Shown piece by piece: positions 1-11,944 of a DNA stretch of 64,000 nt. The first letter of the stretch is position 1. Each line of letters begins with the position of its first letter. The notes below the pieces were generated by a model. It did not search any database. It was not told the DNA's origin and saw only the letters and a list, made by a program, of their open reading frames with translations. The position numbers and the translations under genes are program-made. Origin of the DNA: Symbiodinium kawagutii (lineage: Eukaryota; Sar; Dinophyceae; Suessiales; Symbiodiniaceae); assembly GCA_009767595.1 (NCBI GenBank), contig VSDK01027835.1:154522-218521 (forward strand), read 5' to 3'.

Positions 1-422
1 GCCATACACAGCTGAAACCAATCGGTTGACTGGTTTAGATCGATTTGGATTGAGTCGTCGTTTTTCTGGGGTATGGGAACTCCTTCTGGGCAGGAGATGG
101 AGGACTCCTTGAGGAGAGGCGTTGAGGCACACGCAGTTGTTGAGTCAAGGGGACCAAACATCCAGAAACCGCATGTTGTTTGAGTCGCAAGGTGTCCTGG
201 TACGGGGAATACTTTCAGCTCACCAAAGCCTCTCAGAATGTTTCTGATTGGCAACAAGCGCTTTCAGCATCATCAAGTTGCTCACAGGATTTGTGTCAAA
301 ATCTTGGTGTCACAACGGAAAAGCCGCCAAAAAACTAACAATCATCGACCCTGGGCGCTTCATTGGGCCCTTCCTTGGGCCCCTGAGCCATGCTAAGCCC
401 AGCCTCGTTGTTCCGACGCCAG

Positions 423-520
423 GAATCGGGCAGTGGCCCCGTGGCGCATGGTCTTCGTCGCAGCCAAGCGCAGGAGCTGTCAGGGCGCTTGGCGCCCTTT
501 GTGGCCACCCAGGCGCGGTG
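423..520 (+). CDS. Orphan exon, unknown product
   Basis: GC-rich island after a CAG acceptor. The best frame reads QESGSGPVAHGLRRSQAQEL then SGRLAPFVATQARW, with possible GT donors at 518 and 523. The longer open frame starting at 248 runs through this island in a different, less protein-like frame. Confidence 0.45.
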
Positions 521-560
521 GGGTCACCATGGTGGCTACGAGGTGGGGCCTTAACCAGCT

Positions 561-1320
561 GTAGAAGTTGGCGAACACATTTAGTGGTTGGGTTGACTAG
601 GGTTAACTACTATGGGTCAAATTGGGTTACTACTAGATATTATAGAGGTCAATGGCTCTCACATCCATCATGGAGCAGTCCATTGTTGTCGTTCCAGGTC
701 TCAGTGAACAGAGCAGCAGCAGAGGCGGCCGCAAGGCCGGACCTGCGCTTTGGAGATGGTGAAGCTGTGCTCTTGATGGTTGATGGTTAGGTGATGCATG
801 GTTAATTGATGTTTATTTGATAGTTGATTGATGGTTGATTGATGTTTAATGGATCTTGAATCGATGGTTGATTGATGATTAGTTTATGGTTAATTGAGGG
901 TTCATTGATGGTCAATGATGCTGAATTGATATACTTCATGGTTAATTGTTAGTAAATGATGGTTGGCGACTGGTTGGTTCATGGTATTGATGGGGTTGGG
1001 GTGAATGGCTGGTCGTGGTGAGGCAGAAAGTATCCAAGTCCACGGCTTACTGATCAGACGTCACCAATTCTTTGATGGCAGATCATCGTTGATGGCTCTG
1101 GTTGACCGTTGATGAACGATGTAGCATGATTAGTGTAACCATCATTCGTTCATCATCCTGAAGCAGCATCAACTAGACACCATCATCAGAAATCAACCAA
1201 CCATTAGTCATCATTAACCATTCATTCACCAAACATAATTGAACCATCAAGCAGCCATAAGGGCCATAATCCATTCATTCACCAACCATTAACCAACCAT
1301 TCTCAACGAGTTGATGACCC
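561..1320. other. No gene seen; degenerate TGATGGTTGAT repeats
   Basis: AT-rich, dominated by TGATGGTT and GTTAATTGATG variants on the plus strand, switching to CATCATCAACC/AACCAACCAT variants after about 1130. Probably intron or intergenic. Confidence 0.7.
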
Positions 1321-1338
1321 ATGGTACCCATCTGCCAG

Positions 1339-1474
1339 GGAGATCTCCCAGATGGCTTCGGGGCCGGGATCCCAGTGCGATAGCACGCGCAGTGTCTTCG
1401 AGTTCGAGTCGCGGGCCGCGCAGCTCCCCGTGGCGCTGAGGCGAGGTCCGGCCTTTCTTGGCGCCCGGATCCCA
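1339..1474 (+). CDS. Orphan exon, unknown product
   Basis: GC-rich island after CCAG. The frame reads EISQMASGPGSQCDSTRS then VFEFESRAAQLPVALRRG and PAFLGARIP; a possible GA donor follows. There is no start codon in this frame. Open frames on the minus strand look like shadows. Confidence 0.45.
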
Positions 1475-1547
1475 GAGCTTTAACCAACCACAGCTGCTAT
1501 AGCTGGTTAGTAGGGGATGATGACTAGCAATTATAGGGGATGTCAAC

Positions 1548-1678
1548 TATATGGCGAGCTGGGTCAAGGCTTTAATCAACTAATTTCATGGGGGAGAATA
1601 ACCCCAACAAACTATAGGGAAAACAAGCTGGTTAATGATAGGGGAACCAGGGGGACGGGGTGAACTGACCCACAGCCA
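1548..1678 (+). mobile_element. Repeat family 2 copy
   Basis: Starts GCGAGCTGGGTCAAGG and ends near GAACTGACCCACAGCCA. Other copies: 33239-33358, 35823-35908, 46084-46200; partial 21010-21085 and 41747-41790. Ends (GTTGGGTCAA and TTGACCCAC) are inverted repeats. Confidence 0.75.
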
Positions 1679-1679
1679 A

Positions 1680-3250
1680 ATGAGCAGAGAAGTTGGAGAT
1701 CGAATCCATGAAGTGATGACATTTAAGCCAATGAAGCATCCACAATTAGTCATCACTTATCATCAATTCACAGCAAAACTATAGTGACAGTTGGACATTT
1801 CATTTAATCAACCATCTACAAGCATAAGTTGGAAATCAAGCATTGTTTGTAGTTCTATAAATGAAGCGAGATTAAACCATTTCCAGTCATAATCGAATTC
1901 ATGAATCATTCAACAATTATTCAACCATTTCTAATTATAGTTATGACTTACAACTGATAAGCAGAATCCGCCGAGTTGATTATCTCTGATCATTACAATC
2001 AACCATCAATCATGATATTTGCAAATTGATCCTATCTTTTTCCTCTTCTTTCGCCCGTTTTGACACATTTCCTTCGCAGACGTGCGCATGGTTGTCAATC
2101 CTGATGAACATTGGAATTTGGGGCGCATCATTATCATCAGCTAGTATCCTTATCAACAACCCAGGAATGAACATAACAATTGAGAATCGTTGAGAATCGG
2201 ACCATCAGACATCGATTGACCAGGTTGACAATCTGCATTTGTTTTTTCAAGGACCTTCATCGCATTTTGGCAGTTTTATCATCTGCCAGTATCAGCACTA
2301 CAATGCGAATGCTAATTATCATCTTATTATCATCATGGGCTCTCTCCTCCATAGTTTGCTTATTATGATTGTTATTATCAGCAACCGTTCATGATAATCA
2401 ATTACAAGAATCAACCATTCAGTAAGATCAAATCAAATGCTCACCATCACCTTCAAACTCTTAGGAGTCTTGTCTCCATCATCCTGCCCTCGGGTGGACC
2501 GCTTGAATCTGAGGTCCCACGTATTCAGCCACCTCCCGAGGCATGCCTGACTCCAACTGGGGAAGCGTCTGAACTGATGCTTTCTAAAGGGTTGATAGCT
2601 AATTTGTGGCTTGATTGCGAAAGGTAGCCTTGGCTACCTGAGTTCTCCAAGCTTTAGCTAGTCTTCTGGGCCAGGGCTCGCACCTTGAAAAAGATTTTGA
2701 GTTTTCATCATTTCTGGCTTGATGATTACTCATGATTAGCAACTAATCATGCAAAACATCAACGGCTAACGGCGATGCGACTCATGGTGATGTCCCTCCA
2801 GGTGCGAATGAGTGAGACCTTTGAGTGCTGGGATGAGGCCAGGGCATGCCATCCATGAGGATTTCCCACGGCAGCCCATGGCGTTGGTCTTGCAGAGCTT
2901 TCCAGGGTCAAAGGGTAGTGTATGGCTAGCAAGTGTCAATGCCAAACATTTGCACTAGCACTTCGTGCCATGTCACCATCAAATAAGTCTAAGTGTTGGA
3001 AACTTTTACGAACACAATGAGATCAGTGAGTGATTTGCAGCACAGAAACTCCAACACAGAAACTGGCGCCAGGAAGTTGAAGTGGCTTCGCCGGTGCAGA
3101 TGAGCTATAGCTCGGAGTTGCAGGAGGCTGGGTTTTGAAAACATGGCGCTGAGATGTACACAGAAGAACTTGGTTTTGGAAGATCATTCTGAAAGGTTTT
3201 CCATCTGAAGATCATTCGGTGCCTCGTTTTTTTTGGATGTTCAGTGACCA
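1680..3250. other. No gene seen; AT-rich intronic or intergenic sequence
   Basis: Rich in AATCAACCATC-type words. Two moderately GC-rich patches near 2490-2560 and 2780-2900 have no convincing frame. Confidence 0.6.
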
Positions 3251-3254
3251 TTTG

Positions 3255-3352
3255 GTGGTTTCTCAAAATAGGGGTACCATCAAATCATCCATTCATAGGC
3301 ATTTTTAGCAATAACGCAACCATTTGGTTTTTGGGGGTTCCGACCCATCGCC
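3255..3352 (+). mobile_element. MITE family 1 copy, right end decayed
   Basis: Left end and AAATCATCC core match the family. Confidence 0.75.
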
Positions 3353-3876
3353 AAGTTGATTCTCTGAATTGACTTAGAGCCCGGCCAGGGCTGTGTGGTG
3401 CGGATCGAGGAGGATCTTGCCCGAGCACAGGAGCTACAAGGAAGTCACTGGGTTTGGGGCCCACAGATGATGCTTCAGATGGATCGAAACCCAGTGATTC
3501 TTCGATTGAAACCCCAGTGATCCTTTGATTTTCTGTGTACTTCAGCGTCTTCAGCTGGTTGATTTATTCGATCTGCATTGGAATTGGTTTCAATTGGCGT
3601 CTCCTTTTTGGCTCAGCACAGAGACTGCGCATGGAGACAGCGATTCGAAGCATACCTCAAGGCAGGCACTGGGGCGAAACGCAAAACTTTTCATTGTTTC
3701 TGGGCAGAACTTGATCAAGGCATATCACGGTTTATCCACGTTTACTCAAGTTGTTTCCCCAAGTGATTCTTGAGCATCCAAGGTTTTCCCAAGTTCGAGG
3801 TCCACTTGTTGGGTGTTCCACTTAGTTGGGGGAACACAGCAGAGCACAGCTGTGGCGCCATGGGAAATGCCTGGAC

Positions 3877-4013
3877 CTCAGTGGCCTCGCCACCGGGGGA
3901 CGCGGGACAGCGCGGGGACGTTGCGCAGCGCTGCAATGCGTCGCCAGCGGCGAGGTCTTGGAAGGTCCACTCCAGGGCTGCCCACGGAATGCCTTGCGCG
4001 CCTGGCCTACTTC
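3877..4013 (+). CDS. Possible exon, frame uncertain
   Basis: GC-rich island open in all three plus frames. The most protein-like reads LSGLATGGRGTARG then RCAALQCVASGEVLEGPLQ. No family recognised. Confidence 0.3.
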
Positions 4014-4681
4014 AAGGGGAGTGACTAGCGCAACGAGGGTATCAACAAGTTATATCAACAAACATCAATTCGGCTTGATAGTTTGTGTTATATAAGAAGC
4101 CATCAAGTTATATCAAGTTGATAAGCTGTTGAACTCTTCTCTTTCTTGTTTCATGTTTCTTGTTGTTGGTGTTTGGATGGTTGAAATCTGATCATTGAAC
4201 TTCTTGCTACAGTGGAGATTGTCAAAATTTCAGGCCGAAGATCTGTTGGAGTCCTGTCAATTAGTTTTGTTCGGGTGGCTTGGTTGGTTGAAGGGTGAAG
4301 CGGTCTGTTTTTCTTTCAGGCGTGAGACAGCATGCTGACTGGCATGGGATTGTGTGTATGAAATAAAAAACGCACCATGGGGCAAGATAGCTGGGCCTTT
4401 TCATTGTTGCTGTGAGCGGTGACATCCATCCCCCAACTGTGTGTTTTAGTGAAGGGTCAAACATAAATAAGTGAAGTATCACTATCGCTGATGCTAATCT
4501 TGAATACTGAACCATTAATTGATAGCCACCGCTATTATCGCTATCGATCAATTGTGATTCTCAACTATAACCAACCACGATTGACCAATTCTCATTCGTC
4601 ATTCATCATTAGGCCGTCACTAAGCACCATTAGGTGCCAAGCATCACATATGAAGCACCATTGACCAACCACTCACCATTT

Positions 4682-4782
4682 GGGTGCTTCTCAAAATAGG
4701 GGACTCCCCAAATCATCCTTTATAAACCATTTGCAGTAGTGAACCAACTATTTTTTGGTTCCCCCTTTTTTGAGAAACACCC
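4682..4782 (+). mobile_element. MITE family 1 copy
   Basis: Both ends present; flanks ATTTG and ATTTC suggest a target duplication. Confidence 0.85.
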
Positions 4783-4829
4783 ATTTCACCATGGCAATTC
4801 ACCATTCATCCGTAGCAGCTGCCAGGCAA

Positions 4830-4905
4830 GACTGCAGATCTTCGAGCGAACGGACCACCGACACTGTGACGGTGGCTTGGGTTGATCAGCCGTCGCCGAG
4901 CGCTA
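4830..4905 (+). CDS. Possible exon, frame uncertain
   Basis: Short GC-rich island between an inverted-repeat element and a 21-bp tandem repeat. Two frames are plausible (RQDCRSSSERTTDTVTVAW or ARLQIFERTDHRHCDGG). No support beyond composition. Confidence 0.25.
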
Positions 4906-4944
4906 GTCATCACCAATCAGATATCGTGAATTGCTATGGTTACT

Positions 4945-5050
4945 TGGTGAATTGCTTCGTATGATTGGTGAATTGCTTCGTATGATTGGTGAATTGCTTC
5001 GTATGATTGGTGAATTGCTTCGTATGATTGGTGAATTGCTTCTTATGATT
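4945..5050. repeat. 21-bp tandem repeat, 5 copies
   Basis: Unit GGTGAATTGCTTCGTATGATT, nearly perfect, last copy with one change. Confidence 0.95.
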
Positions 5051-5191
5051 AACCACATTGGTTAATGCTTGGTCAATAACTAAAAATCAGCATAGGACTG
5101 GAAATTTAACCATTAACCACTTTGGCTGATTTCTAGTGACTATGGTCAACGGCTTGGCTAAGTACTAGGAATCAGCCATTCGCCTGCTTGG

Positions 5192-5266
5192 TGATGAGTC
5201 TTCGTTCCTTGCTCGGTGCCGCTGCCTGGGAGGTGGATCTTTCACGCCTTTCCGTGGAGGTCAAGG
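5192..5266 (+). CDS. Orphan exon, unknown product
   Basis: Reads SLRSLLGAAAWEVDLSRLSV then EVK and ends at a strong GTGAGA donor (5267). The acceptor is one of the AGs just upstream. No family recognised. Confidence 0.4.
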
Positions 5267-5399
5267 GTGAGATTAGCCACAAAGTGCGACAGCAAAGGGC
5301 TGCGTCACCTGCAGTTCACAATGGTGGACCAGAAAGTGGTGAACTCATGGTTTGTGGACTGTGCCAAGAATAGTTGATTGGTGAATAGATTTTGTTGAG

Positions 5400-8020
5400 A
5401 TTTGATGGCAGTAGCTTATGTGATCTGGGAATTCTTGAGGAGTCATTTTTCTGTATGCAATGGATCTCTGAAGGTACTGGAGACCGGCGCCCGCAGCCCG
5501 CCGTTGAGGCACGATTATCCGCGGATTTCCGAGTCGGATTTTTGTTTGTTCGTACCTTTTAGATTTAAATATCCGCCAGTGGTCTAATCACAAGATGACG
5601 ATCATCTCTTTCTGACATCAAATCTTGATTGATAATCTACAAGTGCCGGGGTGAACTCGTAGCATCTTGTGTTTAAGTCGTAGGGTTTGAGCGTGTGCCT
5701 TGCAGAAGTGGATGTTCCGAACCATAGTCTCAGGATACTTTTGTTGAGTTGATGTTTTCTTTTTTGTCCCTCATGAGCGTGTGCCTTGCGAAGTCGTTGT
5801 TTCAGTGTTTATGCTCATGCTTTGCCATCTCCAGCATTCCTTCTCACGGCTGCAATCTTCAGCCATACAGGTGATGGGGTCTGCTCCTTTGCAGTCTTGT
5901 TCCCATGTCTTGACCTTGCGGTTGGTTGTTTGTCTTGCTCCCGATGTCCAGGGGTTAGGACATCGTTCGGCACCTCGTTCGGACCATGTTTTGACCTCGT
6001 TCGAAGCAGGCACTGCTAGAATAATGTGTGTTGTTTGCGCCTTGTTGGGCGCCCGAGTGCTCAGAAGCGAACAAGATAATGCTGCGACAACTGTTTGAGT
6101 CATAGTGTTTCCATTGTGTTTCTACGTTCCAAACATCCAAAATCAACATTGAATATGATTGATTCTCATGCTGTTTCGTCTTTAGCCAACATACACACTT
6201 GTGCCACTTCGTGAGCGTGTCCCAGGCGGAAGTACGTTTCAGTGACATCACGGGAAGCATTCGAATATGAGGTGTTTACATTGTAATTTGATGAAACTTT
6301 GTTGAAATGACGCTGTAGAATTTGTAGCGTTTACATTGGGGAAAGCATCCAACTGCTATGACTTAAATGACCTGCTCTGACTTAACCCTCCTAAAGCGTT
6401 TCCATGCAAAGACCTGCCCCCTACAATGACTTAAAACCAACTGCTGTGACTTTACCCGGCCACTTGTAGTTGATGAACCGATCGATATCAGTCCATGATG
6501 ATCAACAACCATCACATCTTGATTGATAATTGATAATCATAGTCATCGTCAATCCATCCAGTGAATTATCCAGTGAATTATCCGGTTTAATGGGCATCAT
6601 AGTTACGAACCGATAGCCGATTCCCCAGCTCGTAGCTCGGCAGCTCGTCGTGGCATCAGGGCAGTAACTGTGGCGCACGGGGATTCTGTGCCTCGATCGG
6701 ATGAACTGCGTGGTGATGAACTCACCAGATGCTGGGTGTGATGGTTGGCATTATGGCCTAACATGCTTATGGCATTAGTACCATCAACTGGCTTCTATTG
6801 GTTTCTTTTACCACCAGCCATCTGACATGCTCAGAAATGGTTTTGAGAAGCAGGTTGATGGTAAAAGAAGTGGTGATGTTCATGACGAACGGTGGTTGAC
6901 GGTGAAGAATGGTGGATGATGGGAGAAATACCGGTTGATGAGAGATCCATGATCCATCCGTGTCATTGACAGCGACCATGAAAAGCTGTGATGGTCATTA
7001 TGACTGGCATCACAACTATCAGCTCTGAACCCACCAAACAATGACTGGTATTGCGGTACAACAAATATTGTCCCAATGTATCCCAGTGCAGTATCCAACG
7101 ATTGAACCCAAAAAGCTCGCAAGCAGCAGTGTCATGTATTCTTACGGTGTTTCAGCAAATATAGCTTGATCACTGATCATGGTCACTATTTAACCACTAC
7201 CTAACTTGTTATGTTCAACTAATGAGGCTATATTTACGTGGTTAGATATAGCTTGATCACTATAGTTAACCACTGCCTACTTAACCACTACCACCATCAT
7301 TGTTGGTTTGACTCTATCGAGTCACCATCGTTGGTGATGTCTCAGCTCTGAGGAGTCCACCACCATCAGCGTCTCACCACAAGCGGAGGCAGGCCGAGTG
7401 GTGAGTGCTAGCAATGGATTAGGTGCCGATCGCTTGGTGCAGTAAGGGGATGATCATATGGTAACCACGATTAACGATTAGAATCTCTTGACCAGAAAAT
7501 AAACATGAAGAGTTTACAACTTTTTAGTTAGCTTAGAATTTGTATAGAGTTTATAGTTAGCTTAAAATTGATCATCAGTTTACAGTTTTAGAAAATTTAA
7601 AACTTCGCTGTGCTCGCTGTGAATTGGTTCTCGCACCAACTGATGGGTCCTCTGTTCGCATGCAATGAAGCTGGCAGGTACTGCGTGATGCTCCAGATGA
7701 GTGACGTCCTGAGATCTCTCCAAACATTGGCGGCGCATCTCGCGACAAGATACTCATTTGAGTACAACAAAGTGGCGTGCCCCTTTGAATGTCAAATTTG
7801 CCATCTCAACTTTGGTTATGCAATGTGGGTATATCAAATAACAATCATGCTGAATTGATACATTCCACATTGCATGCCCAGAGTTTCTATTTGTTTTTGT
7901 GTGGACGAACTATAGTTATACAATCATACAGTTTTCGGTGTTATACAGTATATAAACCATAATTGGGGTTGATTGTGCAAACTATTGTTTGATTTTGTTG
8001 TATACATTTATCACTTACTT
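5400..8020. other. No gene confidently seen
   Basis: Open frames at 5771-6103 (both strands) and 7610-7858 (82 codons, with a CPFECQIC segment) lack splice or homology support; the second could be a real exon. Otherwise TGGTTGATG/ATCAACC repeat words. Confidence 0.5.
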
Positions 8021-8023
8021 TTA

Positions 8024-8661
8024 TCTTTTATGCCAATTACTACATGAAAGCGATAATGTTTATGATTTTGAACTCAATATGTCAGTGAAAAACTATATTC
8101 ATATCTTTCAAGCACCATGGGTGTATCTTCAAGCGTTTCTTCAGCTCAACCTGGGGTTGCATGAGCAAACAAAAAATGTGAAGAGGTGAGCGGGGATCTT
8201 TAAGGTTCAGTCGGAACAAATAGGTTAAGCTGGGAATGAGGGATCAAAATTGGGAAAAAGTTGGAAATGCATTGGGAAAATTGTAGGCTGATTAACAACC
8301 AATGCTAACAGAGGGAAGATGGAACGGCCAACATCGGGAAAAAGTTGGGAATGCGGTTGGAAAATTCTAGGCCAATTAACAACGAATACCAACAGTGGGA
8401 AGGATGGAGGGACCAAAATTGGGAAAAAGTTGGGAATGCATCGGGTAGGTTCAATTGGGATTTGTTTAGGCAAGTTTAGGTTTTGTTAGGGATTTGGCGG
8501 GATTTCATTGGGAGACGCATTTTGTGAACCTGGCTTGAAGAAGCATTGTGCGGAAGAAGCAGTGCAGGTGCTTCCATGATCATAGTTTGTTATTTGATTT
8601 GTTTGTTCATCAGCCACTGGGGATAGTTGAGACTTGTGGGCACAAATCTCAGTCGTCAGGC
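8024..8661. repeat. Segmental duplication, copy 1
   Basis: Closely similar to 11334-11938, including a long right part (TTGGCGGGATTTCATTGGGA through GGGCACAAATCTCAGTCGTC). Internally it has about three 85-bp units with GGGAAAAAGTTGG. Confidence 0.9.
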
Positions 8662-8739
8662 ACAAATCTCAGCTTCAAATAGGGACATGTTTGGAAAAGA
8701 GTTCGCTTTCAGCCATGAACGGAAAACGCGCAAGCAAAG

Positions 8740-9075
8740 AAAAAACATCAGCAGAGAAAGCCAAGCATACAGGAGAAATCTACCAGCAGAGAAAAGTGCT
8801 ACCTGAGAAAAGCGCTGGCAGACACAAGCGCCAGCAGACACCAGAAAGGAAAAATGCCAGCAGAGAAACACCAGCAGAGAAAAACACATCAGTTGAGAGA
8901 ACAGCCAGCATAAGCAAACGCTCGAAAAAAATGCCTGGAAAAAAATGCCAGCAGAAAAAAACATCAGCAGAGAAAAATGCGAGAGAAAAGTGCCAGTAGA
9001 GGAGAACACATCGGGAGAGAAGAAAACAGCAGCAGAGAAAAATGCCCCAGCAAAGAAAAACTCACCAGCATGACG
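8740..9075. repeat. Purine-rich degenerate repeat (CAGCAGAGAAAA)
   Basis: Many variants of ACCAGCAGAGAAAAATGC give a Lys/Ala/Glu/Ser-rich open frame (8634-8999). A short stretch of the same motif recurs at 9340-9375 beyond the exon-like island. I read it as repeat rather than as a gene. Confidence 0.75.
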
Positions 9076-9126
9076 AAAATTTTGTGGCAACTGAATCCAC
9101 CGTAACTAGCTTTGCTCAGTGGACAG

Positions 9127-9275
9127 GTGGTATACGCTGGCCTTTCCTCGGGGGATCTCTGCGAGATCCTTCAGAGGTTCCGCTACGAAAATCATTTGGT
9201 GGTGGTGCGGGTCAGCGCCCGCGACTTTGAGACGGGCACGGAAGTCGCGGTGCTGCAGAGGCTGTCGCCTGGCTG
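9127..9275 (+). CDS. Orphan exon, unknown product
   Basis: GC-rich island after a CAG acceptor, open in the frame reading VVYAGLSSGDLCEIL then VVVRVSARDFETGTEVAVLQ and ending in SPGCANG. The donor is unclear, possibly GC. It sits just before the kinase exons and after a Lys/Ala/Glu-rich repeat tract. No family recognised. Confidence 0.45.
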
Positions 9276-9572
9276 CGCCAATGGCTTTTCCAGTTAGAAC
9301 GGCAGAAGGTTTGCCAGATAAAATGCCGAAAGCTTTGCCACACCAGCAAAAACGCTAGCAGAGAAAAGCGTTGGCAGACCCAGACGCCATAAATTTTCAA
9401 CCCCAGCGCCATAGATCCTAACATCATCAACCCTAAAACCAAACCATAAGCCTGAAACATCAATCCTAAAACCTGAAAGCATAAATTCGTTAACTTCAAA
9501 CCCATCAACCCTAAAACATCCTAAAACCACACACGCTATAGTGAAACTAATCGCCAAAGACAACATTTACTT

Positions 9573-9735
9573 CAGTTTTTGACGCCTGATTTTCGTTTTG
9601 CGCGGATCGGGTGCGATAGAAGTTTCACAATCGCAACTTTTCAATTTTACCCCAGTTTTTGCCACCTGACCTTCGTTTTGCGCGAAAGGGTTGTCAAAGA
9701 AGTTTCAAAATCGCCATGATGCCCCGGCTTCTGAT
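9573..9735. repeat. About 80-bp imperfect tandem duplication
   Basis: Two to three copies of a segment containing CAGTTTTTG, TTCGTTTTGCGCG and AGAAGTTTCA. Confidence 0.75.
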
Positions 9736-10043
9736 ACCTTGTTTTTGCTTCGTGCGCAAGGGTCCCGGTGGGCGCGGGAAAATGCAATGAAAATCAAAAA
9801 ACGAACGATAGCAGCCCCCAGGCAAAAAAATGCAAAAAGAAAAGCTGGCCAAACAATCTTCAATTATTTCAGATGTTTTTTTTCGACTTCCCCTCATCGA
9901 TCTGCTCGTTTTCAGTTCCGAAGAGTTGAGGGCCCATCACTTACACTGCAACTACCCCAAGCTCACCCTGATGGACCCTTGATTCCATCACAGAAGGTTC
10001 TTGCCGCATGGGTGTTGCAAGGTTTCTGGCCGACACATTTCAG

Positions 10044-10248
10044 GGCGGCTTCGGCACCGTCCACATAGCGGTGTCGCAGAGTTCAGGACGCAGGCTGGGG
10101 CCATTTCAAAAAAACTGCAATGATGTGATGTGGTGCTTGTCATCGCCCACGTTTGCTTCCCTTTCTTGTGCGCTTGCGAAGGTACGCAATCAAAATGGCG
10201 CCCGCCCTGAATCGAGAGAAGGAGATCCTGCAGGAGGCAAGCCCGGAC
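10044..10248 (+). CDS. Protein kinase domain fragment, N-lobe exons
   Basis: Two exons that join in phase across an 88-bp GC-AG intron: 10044-10093 encodes GGFGTVHIAVSQSSGR, a glycine-rich ATP loop, and 10182-10248 encodes RYAIKMAP followed by NREKEILQEASPD, the catalytic lysine strand and the helix-C glutamate. The donor after 10248 is GTAGGT. Weaker candidates for following exons are 10667-10732 (SQRCLVLEALPSQ, resembling the hinge strand), about 10799-10815 (LDELLTSL) and about 10862-10914 (LLRAMVHLDSLGPEL, resembling helix E). I did not find HRD or DFG motifs, so the gene may be incomplete, diverged, or spread over exons I cannot see. Upstream exon 9127-9275 may belong to the same gene. 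Confidence 0.55.
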
Positions 10249-11333
10249 GTAGGTTTACCATTTTCCGACCTGTGCGAACAACAGCAAGACCCAACTTCAT
10301 CACGCCTCAAGTGTGCTGAATATTTTTCACCCTAGGAAAAACTTGTTTCTGGACAAAATTGTTGTTCAGTTGCCGTGGATAAATAACCATTCAGCAAAGC
10401 AAGAAGCGCCGGACTGTTCCAGTCGAAAATCAGCACCCTCCGAAGCCCAGATCTTTTGCGGTCACTCATATGTTCACCATAACCCATCATCCATCACAGG
10501 TCTGGGCATTTTAGATGAGTTTTTGTTGGCCTTCCATTTGTGCGACTTTTCGAGTTGGCGCGGCCTCGCTTGAAAGGTCCAGCATGCGACTTCACGATTG
10601 GGTGGGGGGCCCTTTTTTTGCGAGCTGGCCCTGGAGTGTCCAGGCAGTTCAACCTGCCCATTTGCAGATTTCCAAAGGGTCTCTGCCGAGGTCACAGCGC
10701 TGCTTGGTCCTGGAGGCCCTGCCGAGCCAGGTGACTTCATTGTTCCCATTGAGCCAGGATCAGGCTCGGTTTGGATCGGGGCAAGTTCTGTGAATGAGTC
10801 TTGACGAGCTACTGACCAGTCTTTAAGTTCTGAATCAAACCGCTAGATTGGCGTCTTTGCCGGAAGCCTGTTGCGGGCCATGGTCCACTTGGATTCGCTC
10901 GGCCCGGAGCTCGTTTCTAGATGCTCTTTCGGGCACAGTTCGAAAAGAGGATGATGAGTGCGGATTGTACTAATTGTCCATATCTTTTGATGATCGGGTT
11001 TCATGCCCCAGGAAAAAGATAGTGTTATTTGCGCGGTTGGCTTTTCCGTGCACAAAAAACAGGAATTCTCCTGTCGTGCCTTGCGTGTTCGGTTGTCAAG
11101 AGTTGTCAATGAGAAGGGTTCTGGACGCAGCAAGGAGTCTTGATGCAGATTGGCCAGTGGCCTGCCAAATTGCTCTTTCTCAACTTTGCAAGATGTAAGA
11201 CGTTGCGGTTTTCCCGAGGCCATGCGCAAAGCAACGCTGGTGAACATGGTGCTTTGATTTCTCAGCAGCCTCGCCCTGGAGACAATATCAGGCTGCAAGT
11301 CGGACTGCAGTAGCTATTTTTATACATGTATAA

Positions 11334-11938
11334 CCATCTTTTGATGCCGATTACAAAGTGCAATTGAATGTGTATCATGAATGCTAAACTTTCTTCATTT
11401 CTTTCAAGGGCCATGGGTGTCTTTTCAGAAGACGGTTGCTTCAGCTCAGCGTGCAGATCCTTGCGGCTCAAATTTTTTCAACATTCCCATGAAACTGGGG
11501 TAGCGTGAGCAAACCTAGATTGTGAGGAGGTGAGCTGGGATTTTTAGGTTCGGGCGGGAAAAGCATGGTTAAAGTGGGCATGAGGGACCAAAATGAGGAA
11601 ACAAGGGGAATGCGTTGGGAAAATTTTAGGCCAATGAACAACCAAAATTAATAGTGGGAGGATGGAAGGACCAAAATTAGGAAAAAGTTGGGAATGCGAT
11701 GGGAATGATGAGGGAAAAACTTTTGGTTCAATCGGAATTCGTTTAAGCAAATTTAGGTTTTGTTAGTGACTTGGCGGGATTTCATTGGGAGACGCATTTT
11801 GTGAACCTGGCTTGAAGAAACATTGTGTTGAAAAAACAGTGCAGGTGCTTCCATGATCATAGTTTGTTATTTGATTTGTTTGTTCATCAGCCAGTGGGGA
11901 TCGTTGGGACTTGTGGGCACAAATCTCAGTCGTCAAGG
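11334..11938. repeat. Segmental duplication, copy 2
   Basis: Same orientation as copy 1, with about two of the internal 85-bp units. The kinase exons lie between the two copies. Confidence 0.9.
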
Positions 11939-11944
11939 CACGTT

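Noticed and set aside
248-790. 180-codon plus frame at the window start
   Set aside because: Composition is not protein-like outside the GC island; the island itself reads better in another frame.
8656-9090. Minus-strand 144-codon Phe/Ser-rich frame with membrane-like stretches
   Set aside because: It is the complement of the CAGCAGAGAAAA repeat; hydrophobicity follows from repeat composition.
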